Origin: Deltaproteobacteria bacterium
GTDB taxonomy: Bacteria > Desulfobacterota > Desulfobacteria > Desulfobacterales > JAFDDL01
Reading direction: 5' to 3'
Length of the DNA: 28,213 nucleotides
Assembly (NCBI GenBank): GCA_019310865.1
Contig: JAFDDL010000007.1
Coordinates: forward strand, 8,075-36,287
Shown: positions 14,045-22,600 of the stretch, piece after piece
How positions within the stretch are numbered: position 1 is the first letter of the stretch
How the letters are laid out: the number at the start of each line of letters is the position of its first letter
The notes under the pieces: model-generated
What the model saw: only the letters and a program-made list of their open reading frames with translations
Told to the model about the DNA's origin: nothing
The model's database searches: none
Made by a program: the position numbers and the translations under genes

Positions 14045-15997
14045 ATGTCAACACCTCATAAAAAAACGATGAACGACAAACGATATAAAATAGGTTTGGT
14101 TAATCCGAGCCATATGATAACAGATTATGTGCGGCGGTATTGCACAAATCATCCTATCGACCTGCAGACATCCTATACAGCTCTTCACGACGCCATCCCA
14201 CCGGCCAAAAGAATGGAGGCGGAAGGGGTTGAAGTAATTCTGGCTGGACAGGGAACCGGCAGTATTCTCAGGGAAAACGTTCATCTACCCATTGTTACGT
14301 TCAGCCGGAATTCTTTTGATTATATCCGGGCGCTTCAGGGAGTGATCGAAAAAGGAAAGAAAAAGGTATTGGTTCCGTTGTATAAAGCCATAATTAATGA
14401 AATTGATATCCTGGAGGAGTTTTTTGGAATTGAAATTGATACATATTCATATGAAGACGCAGCCGATCTTAAAACAGCCATCCAAAACGCTTCCCAGAAT
14501 GGGTTCGATACGGTTCTCGGTAGTGGTTTGGGAATTATATATGCCCGCGATGCAGGTCTTACCGCCATAGAAGCGAGTTACAACGAATCGGTAATCCAGT
14601 CGTCCCTCGAAACTGCCATTTCCGTGATTCAAGCCAACAGAGAAGAGCAGGAAAAGGCCGAACGCTATCGATGTATTATCAATGCCACTTCCGACGGGAT
14701 TATAGCTTCGGACAAAACCGGCCGAATCACCTCGGTAAACAATGCTGCTATACAGCTTCTTGAATTACCCGACCAGGGCATCATCGGACAACCGGTAGCC
14801 CGGTATTTACCTAAGACCTCGATTTCCCGTGTTTTATCGGACGGCATCCCCATATACGACAGCCTGGAAAAGGTTAACCGAAAATCAGTTGTCTGCAATC
14901 ACCATCCGATTATGGTCGAAGGCAGCACCACTGGCTGCGTGACGACGCTCAATGAAATTTCAACCGTTATTCGAGCGGAAAACAAAATCAGGCGGTCTTT
15001 TACCAAGGCTCATACAGCCCGGTATGTTATAGACGATCTGCTGTATAAAAGTGATATCATGCACGAAGTTGTCTCCAAATCTATCCGATTTGCCAAGACC
15101 GATTCCAACCTGTTATTGTCAGGGGAAACCGGCACCGGAAAGGAAATTCTGGCCCAATCCATCCACAACCTGAGTATCAGAGAAAAACAGCCGTTCGTTT
15201 CCATCAATTGTGCCGCACTGCCGGATCAATTACTGGAAAGTGAACTGTTCGGGTATGAAGAGGGCGCCTTTACCGGCTCCAGAAAAGGCGGGAAACCGGG
15301 CCTGTTTGAAATTGCACACAAGGGCACCATTTTTCTGGACGAAATTGGGGAAACGCCGGAAAATGTCCAGATTCGATTACTCAGGGTGCTCCAGGAGAGG
15401 GAAATCATGAGGCTGGGAGCCGATCAACTGGTGCCCATTGATGTCCGGGTGATTGCTGCTTCCAACAAAGACCTGGGGCTGGGAGTGCACAACGGCAGTT
15501 TTCGCGAAGATTTGTTCTTCCGCCTGAATGTGCTTCGAATTCATTTGCCGCCGCTACGGCAACGATTGGGGGATATCCCGGTTTTAACCAACTCGTTCAT
15601 AAAAGACTTGTCCCAACAACACGGGATTAGCCCCATCAACATTCCTGAAACCTGTTTTGAGAAGTTGATGAACTATAAATGGCCGGGTAACGTCAGGCAA
15701 CTGAGAAATTTCACAGAGCGCATTATTCTCACGTCCCCGAGAGGATTTACCCTCAACGTATTTGAAGAACTGTATTCAGAACTCATGGAATACCAGTTGC
15801 AGCAGAAAACGACCGAAGAAAAGGAGAAACCGGTCAGCTTAAACGATCAAATCCAGCAAGACAAAAGAAAAAAGCAGGCCGAGGAGCTAAAAAAAGCCCT
15901 GGAAGAAGCCCAATACTCAAAAAGCAAAGCTGCCGAAATACTGGGCATCAGCCGAACAACCCTCTGGAAAAGGCTAAAGAAAACCGGTTTGACGTAG
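14045..15997 (+). CDS. PrpR-type sigma-54-dependent transcriptional activator
   Basis: The product has 650 residues. In order: a PrpR-N sensor domain (about 15-200; IGLVNPSHMITDYVRRY, GVEVILAGQGTG), a PAS domain (about 207-260; IINATSDGIIASDKTGRI), a short linker, the AAA+ domain with Walker A GETGTGKE (360-367), the sigma-54-contacting loop GAFTGS (407-412) and Walker B GTIFLDE (427-433), the RLNVLRIHLPPLRQR segment, and a C-terminal Fis-type HTH (SKSKAAEILGISRTTLWKRL). PrpR-N domains bind small organic metabolites, as in 2-methylcitrate control. The last loop residue is Ser instead of the usual Ala. The gene is divergent from the sigma-54-promoted receptor operon and should activate it. The ATG at 14045 lacks a good ribosome-binding site; 14069 is an alternative. 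Confidence 0.92.
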   Translation: MSTPHKKTMNDKRYKIGLVNPSHMITDYVRRYCTNHPIDLQTSYTALHDAIPPAKRMEAEGVEVILAGQGTGSILRENVHLPIVTFSRNSFDYIRALQGVIEKGKKKVLVPLYKAIINEIDILEEFFGIEIDTYSYEDAADLKTAIQNASQNGFDTVLGSGLGIIYARDAGLTAIEASYNESVIQSSLETAISVIQANREEQEKAERYRCIINATSDGIIASDKTGRITSVNNAAIQLLELPDQGIIGQPVARYLPKTSISRVLSDGIPIYDSLEKVNRKSVVCNHHPIMVEGSTTGCVTTLNEISTVIRAENKIRRSFTKAHTARYVIDDLLYKSDIMHEVVSKSIRFAKTDSNLLLSGETGTGKEILAQSIHNLSIREKQPFVSINCAALPDQLLESELFGYEEGAFTGSRKGGKPGLFEIAHKGTIFLDEIGETPENVQIRLLRVLQEREIMRLGADQLVPIDVRVIAASNKDLGLGVHNGSFREDLFFRLNVLRIHLPPLRQRLGDIPVLTNSFIKDLSQQHGISPINIPETCFEKLMNYKWPGNVRQLRNFTERIILTSPRGFTLNVFEELYSELMEYQLQQKTTEEKEKPVSLNDQIQQDKRKKQAEELKKALEEAQYSKSKAAEILGISRTTLWKRLKKTGLT

Positions 15998-16034
15998 GAG
16001 ATTGATGGAAAAGTTTAAAAGATATCAATGCGAT

Positions 16035-16127
16035 CTATAACAACAAAATGCTGAACAGGTAACCGGCCAGAACGAGTACGATGCCGCCTCCGATTCTGGA
16101 AGAAATCTGCGCAAAAGGATACAGTTC
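16035..16127 (-). pseudogene. Possible C-terminal scrap of a membrane protein
   Basis: On the minus strand the frame reads ELYPFAQISSRIGGGIVLVL, then AGYLFSILLL and a stop. It is the pattern of a final membrane helix after an (R)IGGGIVL turn, as at the C-terminus of CcdA- or LysE-like proteins. No start or further domain is present. The family is uncertain. Confidence 0.25.
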
Positions 16128-16193
16128 CATCCTTCAAGAATATGGGAACATCCAAACTCGATGACAAGGGTTACATGATTGTGGACTCTTACA

Positions 16194-16403
16194 AGGGGGG
16201 GGATTCTTGGTGCTGTTCTGGGAATACAGGTCGCCGGGCCGGAAGATGCAACCTTGTTCTGGTTTGGTCTGGTAACATCCGGGGCAATCAGCGCATGCAT
16301 GATCTACATGCTGGGGTGGGCGATGATTCCGGACGTAACCGAAGTCGATGAATTGGTGAGCGGCCGGCGGCGGGAAGGTCTCTATTTCGGGATAATGGCC
16401 TGA
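16194..16403 (+). pseudogene. C-terminal fragment of a third GPH-family symporter
   Basis: The frame ending at 16403 reads GGILGAVLGIQVAGPEDATL, then LGWAMIPDVTEVDELVSGRRREGLYF and GIMA with a stop. The IPDVTEVDELxSGRRREGxYFG phrase is the conserved second signature of the GPH/MFS_2 family and matches the corresponding regions of both intact symporters in this window (VADVVDQEELRSGHNRSG and LSDVVDYDILKTGSNRAG). Only about 70 residues remain and the frame stops two helices early. It is a relic, not a gene. Confidence 0.75.
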
Positions 16404-16417
16404 AGTAAATATACTTC

Positions 16418-16456
16418 TTGACAGATGGTTAATTTTATGAAACGAATCGATCAATC
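16418..16456 (+). promoter_or_regulatory. Promoter/operator region of the AOR gene
   Basis: A consensus -35 box TTGACA lies at 16418-16423; no good -10 is obvious at the normal spacing. GATCAATCAAT at 16449-16459 repeats, in inverse orientation, the ATTGATTGATC core seen at 8147-8157, also downstream of a TTGACA there. Control by a TetR-type regulator such as the one at 18767 is possible but unproven. Confidence 0.4.
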
Positions 16457-16490
16457 AATAAATAAAAATTAACCCAACTAGAGAGGTGCT

Positions 16491-18419
16491 ATGCGCTACG
16501 GATACAACGGAAAAATTCTGCATGTGGACTTAACATCATCCGACTTAACCGTCGAAACGCCGCCCGAGGACTTTTATCGCAAATACATGGGCGGCAGCGC
16601 GCTGAACATGCATTACATTCTTAGAGACATGCCGGCCGGCGTGGATCCGCTGGCACCCGAAAATGTTTTGGCCTTCAGCATCGGGGTCACCACCGGCACG
16701 AATATTTCCGGTCAGAGCCGACTCACCGTCAGCGCCAAGTCGCCGCTTACCGGCGCCATCGGCGATTCCCAAAGTGGCGGCTATTTCCCGGCCAAAATGA
16801 AGTGGGCCGGCTTTGACGCCATTATCGTCAAAGGTAAATCAGATAAACCGGTTTACCTCTGGATCGATGACGGGAAGGCGGAGCTCCGGGATGCATCCCA
16901 TCTGTGGGGAAAGATCACGGGTGAGGTTCAGGCCGCCATCCGAGCGGAACTCGGGGATGAGAAAATCGAGGTGGCCCAGACCGGGCCGGCCGGCGAAAAA
17001 CACGTCCGGTATGCGGCCATCATCAATATGTGCAACCGGGCCAACGGCCGCACCGGCATGGGTGCGGTCATGGGGAGCAAGAACCTGAAAGCCATCGCGC
17101 TCCGGGGCAGTAAGAAGCCGGAGTTGGCCGACAAAAAGGCGCTCAGCGAACTTTCGAAATGGGGCGGTAAAAACTTTGCAGGTTCCATGGTGGAAGGCCT
17201 TGGAAAGTATGGAACCGCCGGCGCCATCGTTTCCGCGCACAGCGAGGAAGGGGGACTGCCCACCTACAATTATACAAGCGGCTGCTTTGACGGCCATAAA
17301 AAGCTGGATGGCACCACCATGTACGAAACGGTTTTGGCCGGGGCCAAAGTCGGTAAGCAGGATACCAAAGGCAGAGAAACCTGTTATTCCTGTGTGATCC
17401 GGTGCAAGCGGGTGGTGGACATTCCGGATGGCGATTTTGTGGTGGATCCGAATTACGGCGGCCCGGAGTACGAGACCGTTGCCACGTTCGGCTCTTATTG
17501 CGGCAACGACAACCTGGCAGCTGTCTGTAAGGCCAATGAGCTTTGTAACCAATACGGCCTGGACACCATCACCTGTGGCGCTACCATTGCCTGGGCCATG
17601 GAGGCATTCGAAGCGGGTGTGCTCACCAAAGATGAAACCGGTGGTATGGAGATCAAATTCGGTGATGCCGAGGCTATCGTCAAGCTGGTGGAGATGATCG
17701 CCAAGCGTGACGGGGTCGGTGATCTGCTGGCTGAAGGGTCCGCAAAGGCAGCAGAAAAGCTCGGCAAAGGGACCGAATTTCTGATCACCACAAAAGGGCT
17801 GGAAGCACCGGCCCATATGCCCCACGTCAAACGGGTTCTGGGACTCATTTATGCGGTGAACGCATTCGGATCGGATCACGAGAGCAGCGACCATGACCCA
17901 TCTGTGGAGGGAGAAGGCTTCGACCTGTTCAAAGATCGCCTAGAATCCATCGGCATCAAGGCATCGCTAACACCGATGAGCCTGAACGCCGGCAAAGTCG
18001 AATTCGCACGGAAAACCCAATACATCTGCAGTCTCATGGATAGCCTCAACCTCTGCCAGTTTGCCTGGGGAACCTCCTGGCAGCTTTACGGGCCCCAGCA
18101 CATGGTGGATCTCGTCAAAGCGGTTACGGGCTGGGATGTCACCATGGAAGAGCTGCTGGTAGTTGGAGAGCGGCGCGTGAACATGCTGCGGGCCTTCAAC
18201 ACCCGGGAAGGCTTCGATCGTTCCCAGGACAAGCTGCCCGAGAAATTCTTCGACATACCGCTCAAGGGCGGTGCTACCGATGGTGTGAAACTTGATCGGG
18301 GAGAGTATGAAGCCGCGCTGACGGAATATTACACGCAGTCCGGGTGGGACGAAAACGGCCGCGCGACCCGCGAAACCCTGACGCGACTGGGCTTGGCGTG
18401 GATAGTCGATAATTCGTAG
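16491..18419 (+). CDS. Tungsten-type aldehyde:ferredoxin oxidoreductase (AOR family)
   Basis: The product has 642 residues, somewhat longer than the roughly 605 of archaeal AOR. The N-terminal domain is typical (YNGKILHVDLTSSDL, FYRKYMGGSALNMHYIL, then SPLTGAIGDSQSGGYFPAKM). The 4Fe-4S cluster ligands are Cys298, Cys301 and Cys305 in CYSCVIRC, plus Cys522 in SLNLCQFAWG. Pterin-binding segments such as GPAGE and RTGMGAVMGSKNLKA are intact. AORs interconvert aldehydes and carboxylates with ferredoxin in the cytoplasm of anaerobes. A ribosome-binding site GAGAGG lies before the ATG. The gene stands alone; a small ferredoxin subunit is not adjacent. It is more GC-rich than the receptor operon to its left. 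A damaged copy of its 5' end lies just downstream. The true substrate is unknown. Confidence 0.93.
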   Translation: MRYGYNGKILHVDLTSSDLTVETPPEDFYRKYMGGSALNMHYILRDMPAGVDPLAPENVLAFSIGVTTGTNISGQSRLTVSAKSPLTGAIGDSQSGGYFPAKMKWAGFDAIIVKGKSDKPVYLWIDDGKAELRDASHLWGKITGEVQAAIRAELGDEKIEVAQTGPAGEKHVRYAAIINMCNRANGRTGMGAVMGSKNLKAIALRGSKKPELADKKALSELSKWGGKNFAGSMVEGLGKYGTAGAIVSAHSEEGGLPTYNYTSGCFDGHKKLDGTTMYETVLAGAKVGKQDTKGRETCYSCVIRCKRVVDIPDGDFVVDPNYGGPEYETVATFGSYCGNDNLAAVCKANELCNQYGLDTITCGATIAWAMEAFEAGVLTKDETGGMEIKFGDAEAIVKLVEMIAKRDGVGDLLAEGSAKAAEKLGKGTEFLITTKGLEAPAHMPHVKRVLGLIYAVNAFGSDHESSDHDPSVEGEGFDLFKDRLESIGIKASLTPMSLNAGKVEFARKTQYICSLMDSLNLCQFAWGTSWQLYGPQHMVDLVKAVTGWDVTMEELLVVGERRVNMLRAFNTREGFDRSQDKLPEKFFDIPLKGGATDGVKLDRGEYEAALTEYYTQSGWDENGRATRETLTRLGLAWIVDNS

Positions 18420-18482
18420 CCATTTTAAAAAAAGCACAGAGATTATATCCCTACCCTTTGCAGCCAACACACTGCGGTTGCC

Positions 18483-18570
18483 TCTGCGTGTGGACTTGAC
18501 GTCATCCGACCTTGGCTGTGGAAACGCCGGCGGCGGAATTTTATCGCAAACACATGGGCGGTAGCGCGCA
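18483..18570 (+). pseudogene. Fragment of a second AOR gene (5' end)
   Basis: These 86 bases align with positions 16517-16601 inside the intact AOR gene: about 72 of 85 aligned bases agree, with a single inserted base that shifts the frame. Correcting the shift gives VDLTSSDLAVETPAAEFYRK then HMGGSA, against VDLTSSDLTVETPPEDFYRK in the intact protein. The divergence is too large for a fresh duplication, so this is the relic of a paralogous AOR gene. It ends abruptly at about 18570, where another gene's tail begins. Confidence 0.85.
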
Positions 18571-18675
18571 GTAGAGTTGGATAAACAATACGGTGACCGG
18601 TTTAAACCGCCAACGGTACTAATAGAAAAGTCAGGTGGACAAGAAAGTTCTTCAAAAACCGGGAACAAGATTTAA
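18571..18675 (+). pseudogene. Probable C-terminus of a 3-hydroxyacyl-CoA dehydrogenase
   Basis: Straight after the AOR relic the frame reads VELDKQYGDRFKPPTVLIEK and continues with a Ser-rich tail to TAA at 18673. The phrase LxxxYGDRFxPPxLL is typical of the extreme C-terminus of FadB/FadJ-type hydroxyacyl-CoA dehydrogenases. It has no start of its own. The assignment rests on about 20 residues. If right, it marks the far edge of a deletion that removed most of an AOR copy and a beta-oxidation gene. Confidence 0.4.
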
Positions 18676-18766
18676 TTCTGGAAGCAAGTAGCGCCAAAAT
18701 CCATATGGTTCGTTAATATACACAGCGTCATAACTAATTGCTTAATTCCAAAACGAAACGTGTGTC

Positions 18767-19363
18767 ATGAGAAAAAGAAAAAACGCGGAATTTCGCAAAC
18801 CGGAAATACTCGAGAGCCTTTATAACATTATAATAAAGGAAGGCATTGAAGGCGCATCGATGGCGAAGATCGCCAAAAAAATAAACATCCATACCAGTCT
18901 CATTTTCCACTATTTTCAAAACAAGGAAAACATGCTCATCGAATTGGCGAAATTCATAGAGGAAAAATATGATCCGCCATATGTCCGAAAAAAACTAAAA
19001 AAAATAAAAGATCCCAAACAGCGATTCGAGGAGTTTTTAAATTCGCTATTTTCTGAAGAAGATTTAAAATCAGTCGATCATTCCGTATACTACGCTTTTT
19101 ATTACCTCACATACCGAAACGAAAAAATTCGTGAGTGTTATACCCATATGTTTAAAAAGCACAGGGATTTTATTGTTCGAGAACTCGATCTTTACATGCG
19201 GGAAGGCGTTATTAAAAAGATAGATTTGGAAATAGCGGCCGATTTTATTGTGTCTCTTTTTGAAGGGCTGGGATTTATCTACGACTTTCTCGCCGATGAC
19301 AAGCCCCATGAGGTCTATGGCAAATTTGCTAAAGATGTCATCAAGCAATATTTAACAACGTAA
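18767..19363 (+). CDS. TetR-family transcriptional regulator
   Basis: The product has 198 residues, normal for the family. The N-terminal HTH reads ILESLYNIIIKEGIEGASMA followed by KIAKKINIHTSLIFHYFQNKENML, with the HYFxNKExML signature. The C-terminal ligand-binding half is helical, Lys/Glu-rich and has aromatic clusters (YYAFYYLTYRNEK, FEGLGFIYDF) suited to a hydrophobic ligand. The gene is more AT-rich than the AOR gene before it. It is monocistronic. Its targets may include the AOR promoter and the GATTGATC-bearing palindromes; no matching site was found directly before its own start. Confidence 0.88.
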   Translation: MRKRKNAEFRKPEILESLYNIIIKEGIEGASMAKIAKKINIHTSLIFHYFQNKENMLIELAKFIEEKYDPPYVRKKLKKIKDPKQRFEEFLNSLFSEEDLKSVDHSVYYAFYYLTYRNEKIRECYTHMFKKHRDFIVRELDLYMREGVIKKIDLEIAADFIVSLFEGLGFIYDFLADDKPHEVYGKFAKDVIKQYLTT

Positions 19364-19421
19364 CCTGATGGCCAATGCCGGTATGAGCAGCTTCACGCTA
19401 TAGGCGTCACAATAATATTGA

Positions 19422-19580
19422 AAAGGAACTGAAGTGAGAATTCGAAAACAAGGCGAAAAAGTAATCTTGGAACCTGTGAAAAGATCGAAATGGCCTGATG
19501 GATTTTGGGATATTTTTACATCGGATCCACAATTTGATCCACCAGAGCCATTGGCATCAAAAGAGTTCCAGCTCGATTAG
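19422..19580 (+). pseudogene. VapB/AbrB-type antitoxin, N-terminally truncated
   Basis: The frame reads KGTEVRIRKQGEKVILEPVK then WPDGFWDIFTSDPQFDPPEP and LASKEFQLD with TAG at 19578. This is the typical end of VapB antitoxins: the last strand of the SpoVT/AbrB DNA-binding domain and the toxin-binding tail. The first 25 or so residues (the NGRSQAVRLP part) are missing, and an in-frame stop lies immediately upstream. A GTG at 19434 could start a 48-residue peptide. No VapC toxin follows, as the next gene is on the other strand. Confidence 0.7.
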
Positions 19581-19600
19581 CACGAGGCCGGATGTACTTA

Positions 19601-22600
19601 TTAGGATCTTCTCCGTCCAGGGCGTCGTTTTGGTTTTTGAATTCCCAGCTTTCTCATTTTTGATCGAAGTGTTTGGGGATTCACTTTCAGAATTTCGGCA
19701 GCGCCGTCAGGGCCGAAGAGCTTACCCCTTGTAGATGTAAGTACCTGTTGAATGTGGTTCCGGTTCAATTCGTCCAGGGATTCAAATTCCGTTGATGCAT
19801 CGGGTGCCGGTGTGTTCAAGGTAGAAGACAGATTCAGCACCAGTTGCCTGTCTTCGGATAAGATTACGGCGCGCTCCATGATGTTCTCCAGTTCCCGCAC
19901 GTTTCCCGGCCAGTGGTATGCGGTGAGCGTCCCTTCATCCGCCGGACGTATCGAAAGTCCGGGTTTCTGATATTTTTTTCCAAACCGCGCCAGGAAATGC
20001 CTGGCCAGCATCATGATGTCCTCAAATCGCACACGTAGTGGCGGTATGGTGAGTGGAACGGTGTTGAGGCGATAATAAAGATCAGAACGAAACCGGCCCC
20101 TTTGAACCTCGGTCGCCAGATCCCGGTTGGTGGCTGCGATGAGCCTGAAATTCGAAGAAACTTGGGTTAGGCCGCCCACCCGGATAAACGCTTTCTCCTG
20201 CAGAACCCGTAGGAGCTTGACTTGTGTGGCCGGCGGCATTTCTCCCACCTCGTCGATGAAGAGCGTGCCGTTATGGGCCAGCTCTACGCGACCGATCTTG
20301 CGTCGGTCCGCACCGGTAAAGGCGCCCTTCTCGTGTCCGAACAGTTCGCTTTCCACCAGGGTTTCCGGGATGGTAGTGGGATCGACGGTGATAAAGGGGC
20401 CTTCTGCCCGGCGGCTTGTCCGGTGGATCCGAGCGGCCAGGAGCTCCTTGCCCACCCCTGTCTCGCCCTGGATCAAGACGGTACTGTCCGTGGGGGCCAC
20501 CTGGTCGGCGTCTTTTAGAATCTTCAGCATGGCCGGACTTTCAGGCGCCACTTCGCGGTGGCCGCTGACCTCAGGGCGGGTCGCCTCCGTGGCGGTTATT
20601 TGTCTGGTTTTTTCCAGTAAGCTGGAGATTTCAAGGGTCCTGTCGATTTGCCAGCTGAGCTTTTTGGCGACTTTTACCAGCTGCTGCTTGTCCATCCGTG
20701 TAAAGTCGGATGTCGTATATGCGTTTTCGTGGTAAAGGACACCGCGGACCCGCCCCTGAATGGACAAGGGTAGACAGAGAATTGATTTCGCCAGGCGACC
20801 TTCTTCCGGTGGTTTACCTTGGAATTCGCTGATTTGTTTTGGACGGTTTTCCCGGCGGCATGTATCGATGATTTTCCCGATGGACTGAAAGTCTCTGGAC
20901 GAGACATCGGTTTCCGTCATGTTCCGAAACGCCCGGGCTTTTAAACGGTCGGTTTTCTTATCCGTCGACCAGAAGACGGCCCCTCGTTCCGCCCTGAACA
21001 ATCGGTTCGTAATGGAAATGGTGCTTACCAGGGCCGCATCAAGCCCTTTGGTCATTTGCAGGTTGGATAGCTCATCTTCCAGTGCTTCCAATATGCTTTC
21101 CACCGGCAGCCGGGGTGTGGTGTCCCCGGTATCTTTTTCCACCAGGTGTCGCAGGTCGTCCGGAAAAAGATGGTCATGGAATCCGGACAGGCTGAAGCGG
21201 GCATCTATGAGCAATGCGCGGGCCACTGTCCGGTTTCCCTGGTCCAGTTCCAGTCGTGCCGACTCAATACGGGTTTGGGCGAGTTCAACCTGGGCCCCGG
21301 CAGTTTCCAGAAATTGGCGGCTATCGGATAAATACGCCTGAATCTTTTCCTGAGGCTTTTTTAATCGCCGCGCTTCCATGGCCAGCAGCCGCAATGTAAG
21401 TCCTTTTCTATAAATATTCTTGCTGTTCAAATTATGGGCTGCGATATCTTGAAAACCAAAGCCTTTTGGGGGGCTGTATCCGGTCTGTTCAAGCATATAA
21501 AGTACCTCGATGCCACCGCTGAGAATTTCAGGCGCTGGGCTGACCAAGCCTCCCAGCTTCGAGGTAATACTATCCATAAATTGCCAGGCATCCGGAATCC
21601 GGTTTTCATGAAGCGCCACTTGGCACAAACCAATTTCGGCCCAGCATTCAGACAGGAGATTCCCGGTTGCTTTAGATGCGCTGAACGCTTCGGTTAACAC
21701 GCGTTTCGCTTTTTCCAGTTGATTCATTTTCATTAAAAAAATACCACGTGTAGACTGAAAATGGGCGGCCACCGACGCCATTCCCAACTGCCCGGCACAG
21801 GATAGATAATAATCCAGACTGCCCAATCCACGCGCGTAAAAGCCTGAAATGAGCGCGCTGAACACGTATAGCATGATCAAGTCCAAGGGAACCTGCCCCA
21901 ATGGCAACGGCCAGCCGGCATTTTCCAACAGCTCGAACGCTTCCCGATGTCTGCCGGTCTCTATAAGATGGTATCCCCGGCTAATGGCGGCAAGGAGCAA
22001 GCTCTCCTTGTCTCCTGACGCCTTGGCTGCGGTCTCGCCCTTTTTTAAACAGACCGCGGCTTCTGGAAATCTGCCGTCCAGTTCGAGAAAACGACCATAC
22101 AGGATGTTGAAAAAGGCAGCGGAGCGTTGGTCTCCCAATCGGTTCGCAGCCTCAATGCATTTTCCCGATAGTTCCAGAAGGGGGACCTGATGAAGCCCTT
22201 TTCCGGGGTCCAGGTAATAGACTCGTTTCATCCCATCGGTAAACAGGCGGTCTGTCTTTTTATCCCCCAGATACCTTGCGAGTGTTTCCAAGCCCTGGGC
22301 CAGGTGCTCGAAAGCGACGTCCCGCCGGGTTTCGTCAACCGGTGCAAGTGCTGTTTCAACTTTGAGTATGGCAGCTTCTTTTTCGCTACCGGATCGGGTT
22401 AACAGGATCAGGCGTCGGTCCAGGGGAACGGATTCCCATTTGTCCAGCGCTTTCAATTTGCCAACCACGGCCGTCAGCCGTTTGGGCGTGTTGATTTCTT
22501 TGAGTTTCCTACTGCTGGTTTCCGGGAAGGTAGCAGAGAGTTGAAAGGTGTCCTGTTCGGATTTGGTAAACAGGTCATGGGTTTGCCCATACCGGATGAG

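Larger units (their letters stand above)
15998..16490. other. Intergenic region between activator and AOR gene, filled with gene scraps
   Basis: No intact gene is present. The left part holds a possible membrane-protein C-terminus on the minus strand (16035-16127), the middle holds the C-terminus of a GPH transporter on the plus strand (16194-16403), and the right part holds the AOR promoter region. A run of eight G occurs at about 16194-16201, just where the transporter similarity begins. This looks like a deletion scar. Confidence 0.55.

Noticed and set aside
16839..17894. Minus-strand open frame of 351 codons
   Set aside because: It lies wholly inside the AOR gene on the opposite strand, shows no domain, and is a by-product of the GC-rich codon usage of that gene.
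17967..18668. Minus-strand open frame of 233 codons
   Set aside because: It overlaps the 3' end of the AOR gene and the relics after it, with a composition typical of an antisense shadow.
20127..20735. Plus-strand open frame of 202 codons
   Set aside because: It is antisense to the AAA+ domain of the large activator, and its Ser/Arg-rich sequence has no motif.
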